Shown piece by piece: positions 46,315 to 57,000 of a stretch of 64,000 bases of DNA. The first letter of the stretch is position 1, and the number at the start of each line of letters is the position of its first letter. The translations under genes were made by a program, and so were the position numbers. The stretch spans positions 437,577 to 501,576 of the forward strand of contig NW_020312936.1 in assembly GCF_003265705.1 (NCBI RefSeq), read 5' to 3'. Source of the DNA: Callorhinus ursinus. Taxonomy: Eukaryota > Chordata > Mammalia > Carnivora > Otariidae. Below the pieces are notes generated by a model. It had not been told where the DNA came from and made no database searches. It was given only the letters and a program-made list of their open reading frames with translations.

Positions 46315-46450
46315 CCTCATACCACCCCCCTGAGGCAAGAAAGAAGTATTATGCACTTTTATGGAGACACAAACTGAAAACCCATGGAGAGGTTAATCAA
46401 TTTGCATCACATATCTTAGAGCCAGGCTGCAGTGAGTTAGGAACAAAACG
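46315..46450 (-). repeat. MIR fragment, antisense
   Basis: tggagacacaaactgaaaacccatggagaggttaatcaattt then tagagccaggctgcagtga. Confidence 0.6.
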
Positions 46451-46780
46451 GAATTTCTTCCTAGGGAGCAACTTACCTTCTTTTATTTGCCTGATTACTA
46501 CAGTGTATGAGACTTCTGGAAAATTATGATGAATGTTCAAAAGAGACCCCTGAGAAAGGATTAGCGTTTGTTTCCCGGTTTAGTAAATGAGTGATTTGTT
46601 TTTCGTGCAAAAGCAACAGTACCTTTTTTGTTTTGCCAAACACTTTGGTAGATATGACCCCTTGGAGGAAGGAGAAAAGGGCAAGCAGAGCAATGAAGGA
46701 ATTAGGAAAGCAATTGGTAGAATATTTCTTTTTCTTTCTCTTTCCACTTCCTTCTACATAGCAACCTGCGCAGATATTGC

Positions 46781-46796
46781 ACGCTAGAGGGCACTT
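46781..46796 (+). promoter_or_regulatory. candidate CTCF-type site
   Basis: The word CTAGAGGGCACT (46784-46795) fits the CTCF core SYAGRGGGCRSY at every position. It lies in unique, locally CpG-bearing sequence about 4.6 kb from the CpG island. Binding is not shown by sequence alone. Confidence 0.35.
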
Positions 46797-46839
46797 GAGG
46801 CAGAAGGAAAAAAAGTCTCAACGTCGCTCTAACAGGACC

Positions 46840-48094
46840 GGTTGCCTTTGCAAGCCGGAGCTGGCAACCTAAAAGCAGGGCTTCTTGTTCTCTACATGGC
46901 AGCCTATCTCTGATGAACGAACAACAACAACAACAACAGAAATCCTTAGATAGCACTATGAGGCTGGGACTCATCAAGAAATTCCATTCATATCCTTAGT
47001 CATGTAATTTCCTTTCAACTTCTTAGAACATTTGCCAAATGTATATATAACATTCTTCTCTCTAATACCTAACTTGGTAACAACTGATCAGAACTATAAA
47101 CTCCATTTTAGGCATAAGAAGAGATGCTAATGTGTCCCCCTCCATACTCCTGCATCCCTGTATAGAGGTGTCATGATACATTAGCGTTAAGTGTGCAAAT
47201 TGCGAAAGATGGTAATCTAAACCAGTCTTAAGATCAATTAAATTTAACTATCATATTTTAATAGAGAATACAAACTGATACGCCAAACAAGTGTTACCCC
47301 ATGGAGGTGGGGAGAAAGCTCTTTTCCATTTCTTCTTTTTCTAAAAACACAATGTGATTTTTTTTTTTTTTCCCTCTTCATGGCTCCACTTTAACAAAAG
47401 GGGTCTGGAGTCTCAATCCAGTGGTTGCTCTGTTTCAGAAAACAAAAATGAAAACACAACACAACAAAATCAAACCAAAAATGCTAAGTGTATCATCTAC
47501 AAAACCCGGGCTGGCTTATTTGATAGCTTTGTACCAGTTGCCTTAAATCTATCTAATGCCTCCTCAACCCTTGGTTTCTGTGCAGAAGCTGAATTGGAGC
47601 TTATCTCTTTTCTAGCACCTGGGAAGATGGGAGATAATGCCATTTTGAAAACCTTCTCCAGAATGCTCTCAGCACAGATGTGGTTTTCAGAAAGTGTTTA
47701 CACCTCCATTTACTGAAAATATAATGGCAAGCTCAAGATTAGTAATTACAGTCAATATTAAGAGATCCAGGCCTAATTTCAGGGCAGCTAAAACCAGGAG
47801 TCAAGAAACAGAGCATCACACACGTCTGAATAGCAAGCTCAATGAGGATTTGACGCCACAAATCCATCAACACTTCTAAAGAAATCAGTCTAGTTTTTCA
47901 GATCCTGTAATAAACACTGGTGAAGGAATCACATGATTTAGTATGCATGCAGTTTCCCTTTTCTTTATTTTTTAAGATAGTATTCTGTCTTAGAATATTC
48001 CAGGACAAAAACAATAAGTATTCATACAATACACCACTTTATTTTTATTCTTCTCATTTTTATATATATCACCTGAGAGAGGAATAGCCTAAGG
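46840..48094. other. unique sequence, no gene seen
   Basis: Includes a short (CAA)n run at about 46921-46938 and a poly-T run near 47358-47372. No splice-bounded candidate was found. Confidence 0.45.
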
Positions 48095-48259
48095 CAGTGG
48101 TTCTCAAAATATAGCAAGCAACAGAATCCCCTGGAGCGTTTGTTAAAACCCAGATTGCTGAGCCCCGCCCAGATTCAGGGTATGAGAATTTGCATTTCTA
48201 ACAAGACTCTGAGGATGGGGAGGCAGTATCTGGTCCAGAGATCAGTGTGAGAACCACTG
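48095..48259. mobile_element. hAT-type nonautonomous DNA transposon
   Basis: Begins CAGTGGTTCTCAAA and ends GAGAACCACTG, which form imperfect terminal inverted repeats. The inside has gaatcccctggagcgtttgt and gagaatttgcatttctaaca, as in the MER3/MER58 group. The flanking 8 bp do not match, as expected for an old insertion. Confidence 0.8.
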
Positions 48260-48556
48260 TAATTGCTCACATTCACTTAATTTGAGCACTAATCACATCT
48301 TTTCATGATTTTAGTAAAGAGGATGATTTAAAACAAACTCTTGAAGAAAAACTTTCCTAAATTTACTTAAACATTTACAAACTTCTTAAAACTGCCTTAA
48401 TTTTTTTCATTCTTACGATTTATACTCCAATATCAGAATTCAAAATAAGATTTCACAGTTTCTTTTGCCTAATGCCACAGTTGCTATATATTATTTATTA
48501 CAACCCCCGCCCTCCAAAAAAAAAAAAAAAAGGACATGGTAGTTTTCAGATTTCTT

Positions 48557-48720
48557 TTTTTTAATAATTTTTATTGTTATGTTAATCACCATACATTACA
48601 TCATTAGTTTTTGATGTAGTGTTCCATGATTCATTGCTTGTGCATAACACCCAGTGCTCCACGCAGAATGTGCTCTCTTTAATACCCATCACCAGGCTAA
48701 CCCATCCCCCCGCCCCCCCC
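48557..48720 (-). mobile_element. LINE-1 3' end (module two), antisense
   Basis: Reverse of the L1 end: gttaatcaccatacattaca, ttttgatgtagtgttccatg, cataacacccagtgctcc, taatacccatcaccaggcta. Perfect 16-bp direct repeat agttttcagatttctt at 48541-48556 and 48721-48736. Confidence 0.95.
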
Positions 48721-48736
48721 AGTTTTCAGATTTCTT

Positions 48737-49880
48737 AAATCTGGGAAAAGAACTCTGCATTCCTGGAAAATATTACATATTAATTGGTATAACATTTATG
48801 TTTTGGCCTTCTTCATATTTCAGATTTTTTAAGTTTTTATTTAAAATTTTATTTTAAATACTCCAGGCAGGAATTATACTGTGAAATATTTTCATTCATG
48901 GAATCCACACTTCTCAACCCCACCACGAGGAGGAAGTCCACAAATTCATTAATTAATCTAAGTTTAAAAGCAAGCCAAGAAACCTGCAAATTCTCACGAT
49001 TCTATGGTAAACACCTGTTTTTGTGTTTTTCTTCCAGTTTATTTCAGTTTTTAATTATGTACTAAAGAGTGAGAAGAACAAAAGTTTCCATTTTAAGGCA
49101 GCAACTAATAGGTATGTTCCATTCTACCATTTCCTGCTCCAGTGAGGGAAGGTCGAGTCTCCCTATTTTTCCCATCTCCTGCCAGGGCTCTGCTTCCTAT
49201 AAGCTGGCTGGTTCTTCACTGTCCAACTAACCAGTCACTTGGTTTACTGTCTCCTTTAGTCACAATTATAACACAAGGTCTACCCGTGGTGAAAAAGAAA
49301 CATTGAGTTTCTCTCCATGTCATTCAACTGCAGTAGAGTCCTTGTCTGCCTGTCATAGAAACCCAGGCTGGAGACATCCTGCCTCATCTCACTCTGAGCC
49401 TCAGTCAGCCAAGGTGATTCTGAATGCAATCCCCACCCACCCACCCACATGCCCCAACTCCTCTGATTATACTCCTGCCCTATCAAGTAATTCCTCACCC
49501 TTCCTCCCCTGCAATGCTTCACAGCACATGCAATTTCAGTCGCCATTCTAAAAAGCCTATGTAGCACAGTCCTCTTCTTGCTGGAAGGCTGTAACCCTGG
49601 AAAGGATGTTGAAAAGAAAACACTTTCTTAAGGAGTTAGGCTCTCACCATTGTGACATTACACTGCATCCTATTAAGTGTGGGTGGAATTGTTAAAGAGG
49701 CAAATGCCTTGTCTTTCAGCATCCCTGATTATTTTAGAAATATCCTTATAGGGCTTTTTTAACATTATCCTAATCCTCTTTCACACTGCTTAATCACGCA
49801 GACCTCTCCTAAGAACTAGGAGAAAATTATTAGGAAATTCCTATTGCAGTGCTCTGAGCACAGATCAGCACGTGTAGGGA
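48737..49880. other. unique sequence, no gene seen
   Basis: An open frame of 95 codons on the - strand at 49280-49567 has no splice sites that fit the exon pair just beyond it, and I do not call it coding. Confidence 0.4.
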
Positions 49881-49887
49881 GGGCTAC

Positions 49888-50048
49888 CTTGAATTCTAGT
49901 CGCCAAAATTCAATGAAGACAATGTAGAGAGCTGCTCCATACATGTAGGTAAGGCGAGGCAAAACAAACTCATGCGAACCCATGGTACCGAAAACCACTG
50001 GATTCTCACTCTCTTCCCTTTGTCGAAATAGCCGCTGCTGTTGTTTTC
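49888..50048 (-). CDS. candidate coding exon (161 nt), unknown gene
   Basis: Read on the - strand, an acceptor (tttctttcag) precedes the segment and a donor (AAG|gtagcc) follows it. One frame is open throughout: two bases finish a split codon, then come 53 codons. It starts KQQQRLFRQREESENP, basic and Gln-rich, and later has a hydrophobic stretch (LTYMYGAALYIVFIEFW, residues 32-48 of the exon) that could be a membrane segment or signal anchor. It keeps several CpGs in coding positions. An ATG at 49983-49981 has a perfect ACCATGG context and could be the start if the upstream exons are 5' UTR. The exon ends in phase 0. The frame joins that of the 36-nt exon at 50771-50806. I do not recognise the protein. 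It could also be an exon of a non-coding transcript. Confidence 0.5.
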
Positions 50049-50770
50049 CTGAAAGAAAATGAGATTTGGGGATATTGTCTATGTCTACCATTCTGGCTTT
50101 GTTGTGAGAGGAGTCTGTTACTTGGGATGATTTCCAGCCTTCAGTAACACAAAACTTCTTTAGTTCTCATAAATTTAATAAAGTATCCCAAGGAAAGGTG
50201 TGGATCGTTTGTTCAGACTGAAAGTGAATGTCTTAAAATTAAGCACAACCCCAAATATCTATTTCTTTGTCCACTTGGGACTTCCTGGTCTAGCAGCAGT
50301 TATAATTTGATTGTGGTTTTTTCCAAGAACTCCTGAATTCCCTGCAAGCAGACACAATCTGAGAGAAGGGACAGTTACTTCCTAACTGTCTTGGGTGTGT
50401 GCACGCGGGAGAGGCGGGGTGGGTTCAGGAGGTGGGAGGGATACCTATTGGTTCTCTTCACCTCTCCCTCTCTGAAATAATTCACTAAGGTTTTTTTTTT
50501 TCATATAATAAGTTAGAATGTGAAACAGATAAGAGACCTATAGTCAATATTCTTTTAAACATTTCACAATGTTAGATGCAACACATATACACAAATGTCA
50601 AATCTGCATAAAACATAAACTTATTGTGCCTATTTTTTCATTCTGTTCACTCTGTTTCATTAATTTGAGTCCGTACAAGCTCTACAGACCTTGCGTCTGG
50701 TTCTCTGTCCCCTATCCCCCTTCTGTTTCTGTTCCATCCCCAGATAGTAAAACCTTTCCTCAGAGCTCAC

Positions 50771-50806
50771 CTCTGGTGCACAGGGCATGGACTAAATCAG
50801 GGTGGC
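50771..50806 (-). CDS. candidate 36-nt micro-exon, same unknown gene
   Basis: On the - strand, an acceptor with a pyrimidine-rich lead (ctctcttccacag) is followed by 36 bases and a strong donor (CAGAG|gtgagc). Two of the three frames contain stops. The open one needs one base from an upstream exon, reads HPDLVHALCTR, and leaves one base over. That is the phase required by the exon at 49888-50048, giving a Gly codon at the junction. The upstream partner would have to end in phase 1; the donor at 51756/51755 fits that phase but its frame has no ATG. Confidence 0.45.
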
Positions 50807-51755
50807 CTGTGGAAGAGAGTTAAACAAAAAATAAGGATTAGTTCATCTTATTTTTCACTAATTTTATCAAAAGATTATCACAGTGGCTGAATATTGCTAT
50901 GTGTTAGCCTTGGAGGTGAGAAAAGAAAACAAACCCGGACCTCCTAATTTATGATCCCTCCTTCCTGTACTGGCTCTAAAGTAGCCATTTCTCAAGACCT
51001 GTGTGGAGTCCATCAGAGGACTTGAAGGGGCCACACACAGGGCATCCCTTGGTGGAGGCAGAGGAACTGCAAAAAATGGTGCCTGCGAGCAGATCTGGAG
51101 GCCAGGGCACACTGAGAAGACGTAGCAGTCGCTCCCTTTATTTCCCAAGCAAGTTCTGCTGTTCTTTTCATGCCTTCTTACTGCGCGCCCCTCCTGGCTG
51201 CCCTGTGCCCTCCCGGATCCCATTTCCCTAAAGGAGTAGAAGCAAAGGGACGCTAGGAATGTGCTCCACCTACAAGACCACGACACGCCACCTCTAAATC
51301 GTAGCGTCTGAGTAGTAGGCAGCGGTCTGATGAGCACCCCACTCTGTCCGCAAGAGGCTCTTGGAATTACGAGGTAAGCTGCCCACGCGCACCCCTTGGC
51401 CCTGCCGCTTCCTCTTCCGCCCACGGAAAACGGCTGTGGGTCATTAAGACGCTTTTCAAGGCAACGCTAAGCCCCCGGGCTCAGGTGAGACTCGGGAGGG
51501 GAAGCTCGCGGGCACCTCCTCCGCATGCCTTTATCATCTGCCAGCTCTCTTCTCCCGGAGCTTGGCCCTCCGCGGGCTGCGCGCACGGCACGGAAGGGCG
51601 CATCTTCAGCCGGGGCTCTGGCGGCGGAGACGCGCGAGGCGTGCCCGGGAGCCAGGAGCGAAAAGTTGGGCGCCCACTTGGAGCGGGGAAGAGCGAGCGA
51701 GCGCGCGACAGCCGAGGGGGAAGGCAGGGAGGGGGTGGGGAGGGGGACTGCTTAC

Positions 51756-51830
51756 ATGAATTTCCAAGTGGTAGACCTGCCTCTGCGCTCTGCCCAATGA
51801 GATCCGTCAGGGGAGGCACCCGGCTCACTT
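51756..51830 (-). other. possible first exon of the - strand gene
   Basis: A donor (TTCAT|gtaagc) lies at 51756/51755 on the - strand inside the CpG island. The upstream boundary is unknown. In the frame that joins the 36-nt exon there is no ATG after a TGA just upstream, so this piece would be 5' UTR or the wrong partner. Confidence 0.3.
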
Positions 51831-51849
51831 TTCCACATCACTTCACAGT

Positions 51850-52198
51850 TACATTTGGCAGGCAGGCGGGCTTGCATGCCGGAGTGCTCAGCCCAGAATT
51901 AGCGGATTATTCGGAACCTCCTCAAATCTCCTCCGCTGTCGCCGGTCTGTGCACAGACGGTCCCGCGCACCCACCCGCTCGCTGCACTTCGGGCTGCGGA
52001 CACGCAGAGCCCAGCGCGCCGGACCCGCGTCTCCACACCGAGCCCGGCAGCTCCGAGAGGCATGAACGGAATCCGGAGGCGGCTGCCCAGCGCGCGGGAA
52101 CCGCTGGGTGCTCGCCGCTCTCGGGAGCCGACCCCGAGCACCTGCAGCCGTTTGTGAACCGGGAGGCTTGACATTCCCCAGCGCGGAGCCCCTCAAGA
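51850..52198 (+). other. probable non-coding first exon of a + strand gene
   Basis: GC-rich sequence ending at a strong splice donor (CAAGA|GTAAGTGG, exon end 52198). The start is approximate, placed downstream of the CCAAT box. All three frames meet stops before the donor except for short open ends, so this is most likely 5' UTR. Weaker possible + strand donors lie at 51373 (ACGAG|GTAAGC) and 51483 (CTCAG|GTGAGA) and could mark alternative first exons. The gene is not identified; no coding exon follows within the window. Confidence 0.5.
52062..52157 (+). CDS. upstream ORF in the probable 5' UTR (31 codons)
   Basis: ATG at 52062 opens a 31-codon frame (MNGIRRRLPSAREPLG and on), very Arg-rich, closing at TGA 52155-52157, before the donor. 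If transcribed it would be a uORF likely to lower translation of the main frame. Its Arg-rich make-up is also what random GC-rich sequence gives, so coding status is doubtful. Confidence 0.25.
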   Translation: MNGIRRRLPSAREPLGARRSREPTPSTCSRL

Positions 52199-53180
52199 GT
52201 AAGTGGTCCCCCTTTGCCTCCCGTTTTCCTCCAAGCCCCGAGAACGCAGAAACGAACGTTTCCTTTAAGAATCCCCATACCCCTTCGGACACCTTGCGCG
52301 TCTCTCCTCCCCCCCGCCCCCCATGGTGGACGCGGGTTCCTAACTCAGGCGTGGGGCTGGGCTGCGTCTTCTTTCTTGATCTGCACAGCCGACGGGGCCA
52401 CCTCCGGGCTCTGCCTGAGGATTTGGCAAACTGCTCTTGACAGTAGATCCTGGGGAGTAGCAAGCAGGCTGTGCCTCTTTAGTTTTCCTGCCGGTCTCTC
52501 TCTCCGCGGTCGCCTGGCGATTTCGCCGCCTCGCCAGGCAGGCAGGCGACGCTGCAGCCGCGCGCCTTCACTGCGGGGTCCGTGCGGTGAATGGGAAACA
52601 CCCGCCGCTGGTGCTGAGGAGGGTGCGAGCCCGAGAGGAAAGGAGGCGAAGGGGCCGGGTGCCCCTTTGCTGCACCTCCCCACCCCCGAGGACAGGGAGG
52701 GCGACCCCCGCCTTGAGGCTGCGGGCCGCGACCCAGCAGCGAGAGCCTCAGCGCGAGGCTTTCCCACAAGTGGCTGCTCTAGCTTGCGAGGCGTGGTGCC
52801 CGCTGCAAACTTGCTGGCTCTCGAGCCGCCCCGTGGCTCTGCAGTCGCCAAGACGCTGGCCCGAACCCGGGCAGGACTCCCCTAAGCGGCGTCCTTGGCG
52901 AGCCCGCGAGGCTGCACTCCCGGAGGCCCCCTGAGCCGGGAACTCCGTACCCTCTCTCCCAGCGCCCGCAGAGCGGTCGGCTGCGCTTCCTGGCATCTTC
53001 CTGCTCCCTTTCGGCGAGCACTTGGGGGGCGGGCCGCCCTCCCTGCCGGCAAAGAGGGCTCTCGCCTCGGTTCTGCCAGCGCGTAACAGGTTCATAAGGG
53101 ACCTACTCCCCTTCTCCCGGGTTCCAGCCCAGGCCGGGAGACGGTGAAAACCTGCCGATGCCAACAGGTATCCACAGTTT

Positions 53181-54040
53181 CCTCCGCTTTCCCTCTCCAA
53201 GACCAAAGCTTTCCCCACCCAATCTGGCGGAAGCCTCAAAGTTTTGTTACTGTTGACCCTTCTCCGCAGGCGCTGAGCCGGCGGCTCGTCTAGGGCTAGC
53301 CGTTTGCCTTCTTCTCGAGCGGAGATGGCAGCTGTGTGCTTGGGTTGCTTAAATGTAGGAAATCAGACAACATTAATTGTTGATTGTTGCAAACGCACAT
53401 TAGTCCGTAATGGAAAATCAGGCTGGCAGCTGCTCACTTCAGCTCCAGTTAAAGAACAGAGCTTATAACCAAGCAAGCGGCAGGGAGAAAAGGTCCTTGC
53501 AACTTTACCACGCCTTCCTGAAAATTCCACCAGAGTTTCTTCTTTAAGAGGCACGATCCGACAATCCCTTAGCGCGCCCAAGCTGCTAATCAGATCAGCC
53601 GGCTGCTTGCTTTCACCTGGGTTCACACCGTTTGCGGGCTGACAATGGGAAGGCGGGGGCTTCGGAGAAGGTCTGCGAGAGCACTGCCCTCTCGGGGTGC
53701 GTACCGTCGCGGAGCAGAGAGGAGGGACTGGGGTCGGTTGGGGCCGTTGTGAAGCGCCTGTCCTCAACAAAGTGCTCCCGACAGCCATCTCAATGGTTAA
53801 CAGCCCTTCCGGGGCTGTCACCTCCGGCTTCATTATGGGAGCTTTTCAACTGGAAAACTCTATGTGGGAAAGAGATATTTATGTAAGATTCGAGAGTGGG
53901 ATTTTCCATCCATTCACCCTCGCCGCTGTACCTCACTGCATGCAAAATGAGCCCTGTCTTTCAGGCTAAACACAACTGAAATTTCTGCCCTGCTCTTGCC
54001 TTTCATCAGCTGTGTCCAGTTTTGCAGGGATTTTTATCTG
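53181..54040. other. CpG island shore, unique sequence
   Basis: CpG density falls but scattered clusters persist (53265-53320, 53560-53760). 53365-53400 has repeated attgttgattgttg and acaacattaat, SOX-like words. No exon with both splice sites was found. Confidence 0.4.
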
Positions 54041-54088
54041 GGGTGTGTGTGCGTGTGTATGTGTGTGTGGTGTGTAACACACACACGG
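54041..54088 (+). repeat. (TG)n / (CA)n imperfect microsatellite
   Basis: GTGTGTGTGCGTGTGTATGTGTGTGTGG followed by acacacacac, so the two halves could pair as an inverted repeat. Confidence 0.85.
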
Positions 54089-57000
54089 AAAATTTTACCG
54101 AGAGGCCTGATACCTTTGAAGGATGTTATCTAAGGGCTACATTTTTTTTTTCTCTTAAAGGGAGTTCTACATAATCATCCTGTCCAGACATGTTTTCCAC
54201 TTCCTTGAGCTCTGTGGCTGAAAGAAATTCTAGGTGTATCCCTCTTATTAAATAATACTCATAATAATATTCTATAATTCTGCTTTAGCAGATTTGAAGC
54301 TCCCCATCACATAGTCATTTCATGCTGGAGCAGTTACAGGATTATAAACCACCTTTGAGATATATATATATATTTTTTTTTTTTTTCTGGACTCTGAAGA
54401 GGGCTTGGAGTTTGAGAAAATCTCTGAAAACAAAGAAGAGATTCTCCAGCAACTCCAGGGATTGCTTCGTTGAGGGCTGCTCAATGGCAGTTCATCTTCC
54501 TCATTCCATTCCCCACACTACCCAAATGAGTGTCAGGGTATCCTGTGACCATCACAAATGGGCCATATATTTTAGAGACGCTGGCTAATGTTCTCTGAAA
54601 TTTGTGCTGTAATGCTGTCATTTAAACTTTTAATCTTTCTCCCCTGCAACCTGGATCTTGTGTTTCCAATTATTATTACTATTAAAAATCACTTCTGCTT
54701 TATAATCCACACGATCTCCCCAAACTCTCGAGATTTCAGTTGGGTAAATCTCTCCATGCAAGCCTCTTATCATTTTTTTTTTTTTGGCTGCATTTTTGAT
54801 GCCTAGGATGCATTTTTTTGAGTTCTTGAAGGTGTTACGAATTTTGCCAAACAATTTTATGGCTGCCCTCACTAGAATAGCAGCTCCATTTGCTTGCCTT
54901 ACCCATATCAACTCTAAAGGAAAGGAGGTCTTTAACCGGAAAGTAACTTTATTGGGGCATCAGGTAGAACTCTGGTGTAGGCAATTCATCTATCGCAACC
55001 CCTTAGTTTAGTACTGAACACACTTTAGCCAATGGTGGTATGCTTAGTGTAAAAACAAACAACCCATAAAACATGCTCAGCAGGATGGAATAGAGCACGT
55101 GAGGTAGTATTTGTAAAGGCTGTTGTGTGAGCATACTCATGATACAACATTTCCTTGTAAATTGTGCACAGATTTAAGGTCCGATACTCCTGGCTAGCAG
55201 GGAGCGTCGGATTTTGGAGCAAAGCAGGGAAACTCCAAAGAATGAAGGTATAAGGATTCTATTCGAGAAATTGTACTTCAGGCTTTTGCTCTCCAGGTTC
55301 CTCTCATTATTTATTGGTGAGGAGAAAGGAACACTCACATATAGAAAAGTTAGACTCCATACTTCACCAACTGTTGAGAAAACCTTAAAAGTAAATTAAT
55401 GCTTTAAGAAAAAAAAAATCTTCATTTTCCTACTCAAGGTGGCACACCCCTGGCTTTATCAACATCCCAATTTGAGCAAGTTTTCCATGCAAAACCAGAA
55501 GCTTTTCAGGGATAAAATGACATTCAATTTTCTATTTCCAATCACACTTTTCTGGTCCATCAGCAAAGTTTTGTGTTTGACAAATCAAGGAGCAGGCATA
55601 ATCAGAGTAGCCTTTTAATTATGGATGTAGTCTAAAGTCTCAAGACTTTCTTTTGAAAATATTGTGCTCAGTGACGCTGTTGATGGTGGCTTCAGTCATT
55701 TTACATTGCTTTACAAAGTTATTCAGAGAAGTAGGAAAAAGGCACAGTTTTTTTGTTTGTTTGTTTGTTTTCAGCACTGTTGCATTCACAGCTGAAATGG
55801 ACTAATTTTGCTTTTTTAGTTTAGGAAAAGACTCCTAACTTTGGTATATTATACAACACCCACAGTGTCAGAATTAAACCACGGCTAGTCTTCGTTGCTC
55901 TGTATTGTGTGTGGTCTACACTCACCCACAGATGTGAACACACATGCACACGGATACAAAAAATTTACTTCTAGAAAACTTCGAAATGTGCCCAGACAGC
56001 TAACTCATTTAATGGTTCAAGTCTGGGAGTTGATTATCAAGTTCCCTTTGCCATTTCATCTGCCTTTGTTTGTTTTGCCCTCCTGCCTTCTTAAATTTGT
56101 ATATTGACCAGTGTCTTTAAAAACAAAAATGTTTGCGGGGCTGGAATTTTTTCACCAGAATCCCATAATGGTGTATGTGCGAAATAGAATAATACTTTGA
56201 TGGAACAAGGCTGTCATCTGAATTAGTGGGGCTTAATTAACCAAATAGCTATTAGTCTTCTCTCACTTGATTCCCATAGAAAGTTGTGATGAGCAATATA
56301 TTTCTGCTGAACTGTTGGTTCTTGCCTCTGGAACCTGCTTCAGATATAAATATGAGGAGAAAATTATTTGAACCTGGCAACTTCAAAAGGTCAGAAAAGA
56401 AATAAGTTCAAGGGATGCCATTCAGCTGCTTCTCCCATATGCTGCCTCTAGCAAAATCTCTAGTGCCACTACATGGCAAAGCACTAGGACCAGTACTGTT
56501 CCCTTTCTCTATTATGTCCCACGCTTTTATTTCCTGAGTTTTAAATGTCATATGCTTTTCCTTATCATAAATATCATCCACACTGTTGCCTTTAGAAGTC
56601 TTGTTTTTTAAGTTCTTTTAGTACATAGAAACATATAGATGTGATTTTCTGTATGTCTTTGGAAAGCCTCGTAAAAGAATAACACTTGTGTTCAGAACCT
56701 TCAAACTTCCCTGCCCTCTTGGCCAAAGACATACTGAAATGATGGTTAGTTGAGGGCTAAGCCCAGAGCTAGTGCTCAGTATACATTTGTTTAATGCATT
56801 GACAGTTAGCAAAGACAGCCCTCTCTCCCTTTACTAGGAGATTCTCAATAAAGGCTAAGGTGGGATAATATCCAAAGTCTGGTATTGTGACTGTCTACCT
56901 TGATTTTCTCTCCAGAAATTGGAAAAATTGGCCTAAGTTGATCTTTAGATAGAACTTTTTTTTAATCCATTTTTTCATGTTCCACAAAGCATATTTTTCC

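Larger units (their letters stand above)
51360..53180. promoter_or_regulatory. CpG island, probable bidirectional promoter
   Basis: CpG dinucleotides are dense throughout, in contrast with the rest of the window. Features include G-rich boxes (agggggtggggaggggg near 51728-51746) and a CCAAT box (51793-51797). Exon-like segments point away from it on both strands. No clear TATA box is seen, as is usual for such promoters. Long open frames here on both strands come from low stop-codon density in GC-rich DNA. Confidence 0.85.

Noticed and set aside
49280..49567. 95-codon - strand frame next to the candidate exons
   Set aside because: I found no acceptor with a matching phase-0 junction to the exon at 49888, and the composition is not protein-like.
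51485..52885. Long open frames (up to ~228 codons) on both strands in the CpG island
   Set aside because: They overlap in many frames, are rich in Arg, Gly, Pro and Ala, and show no domain. This is expected from few stop codons in GC-rich DNA.
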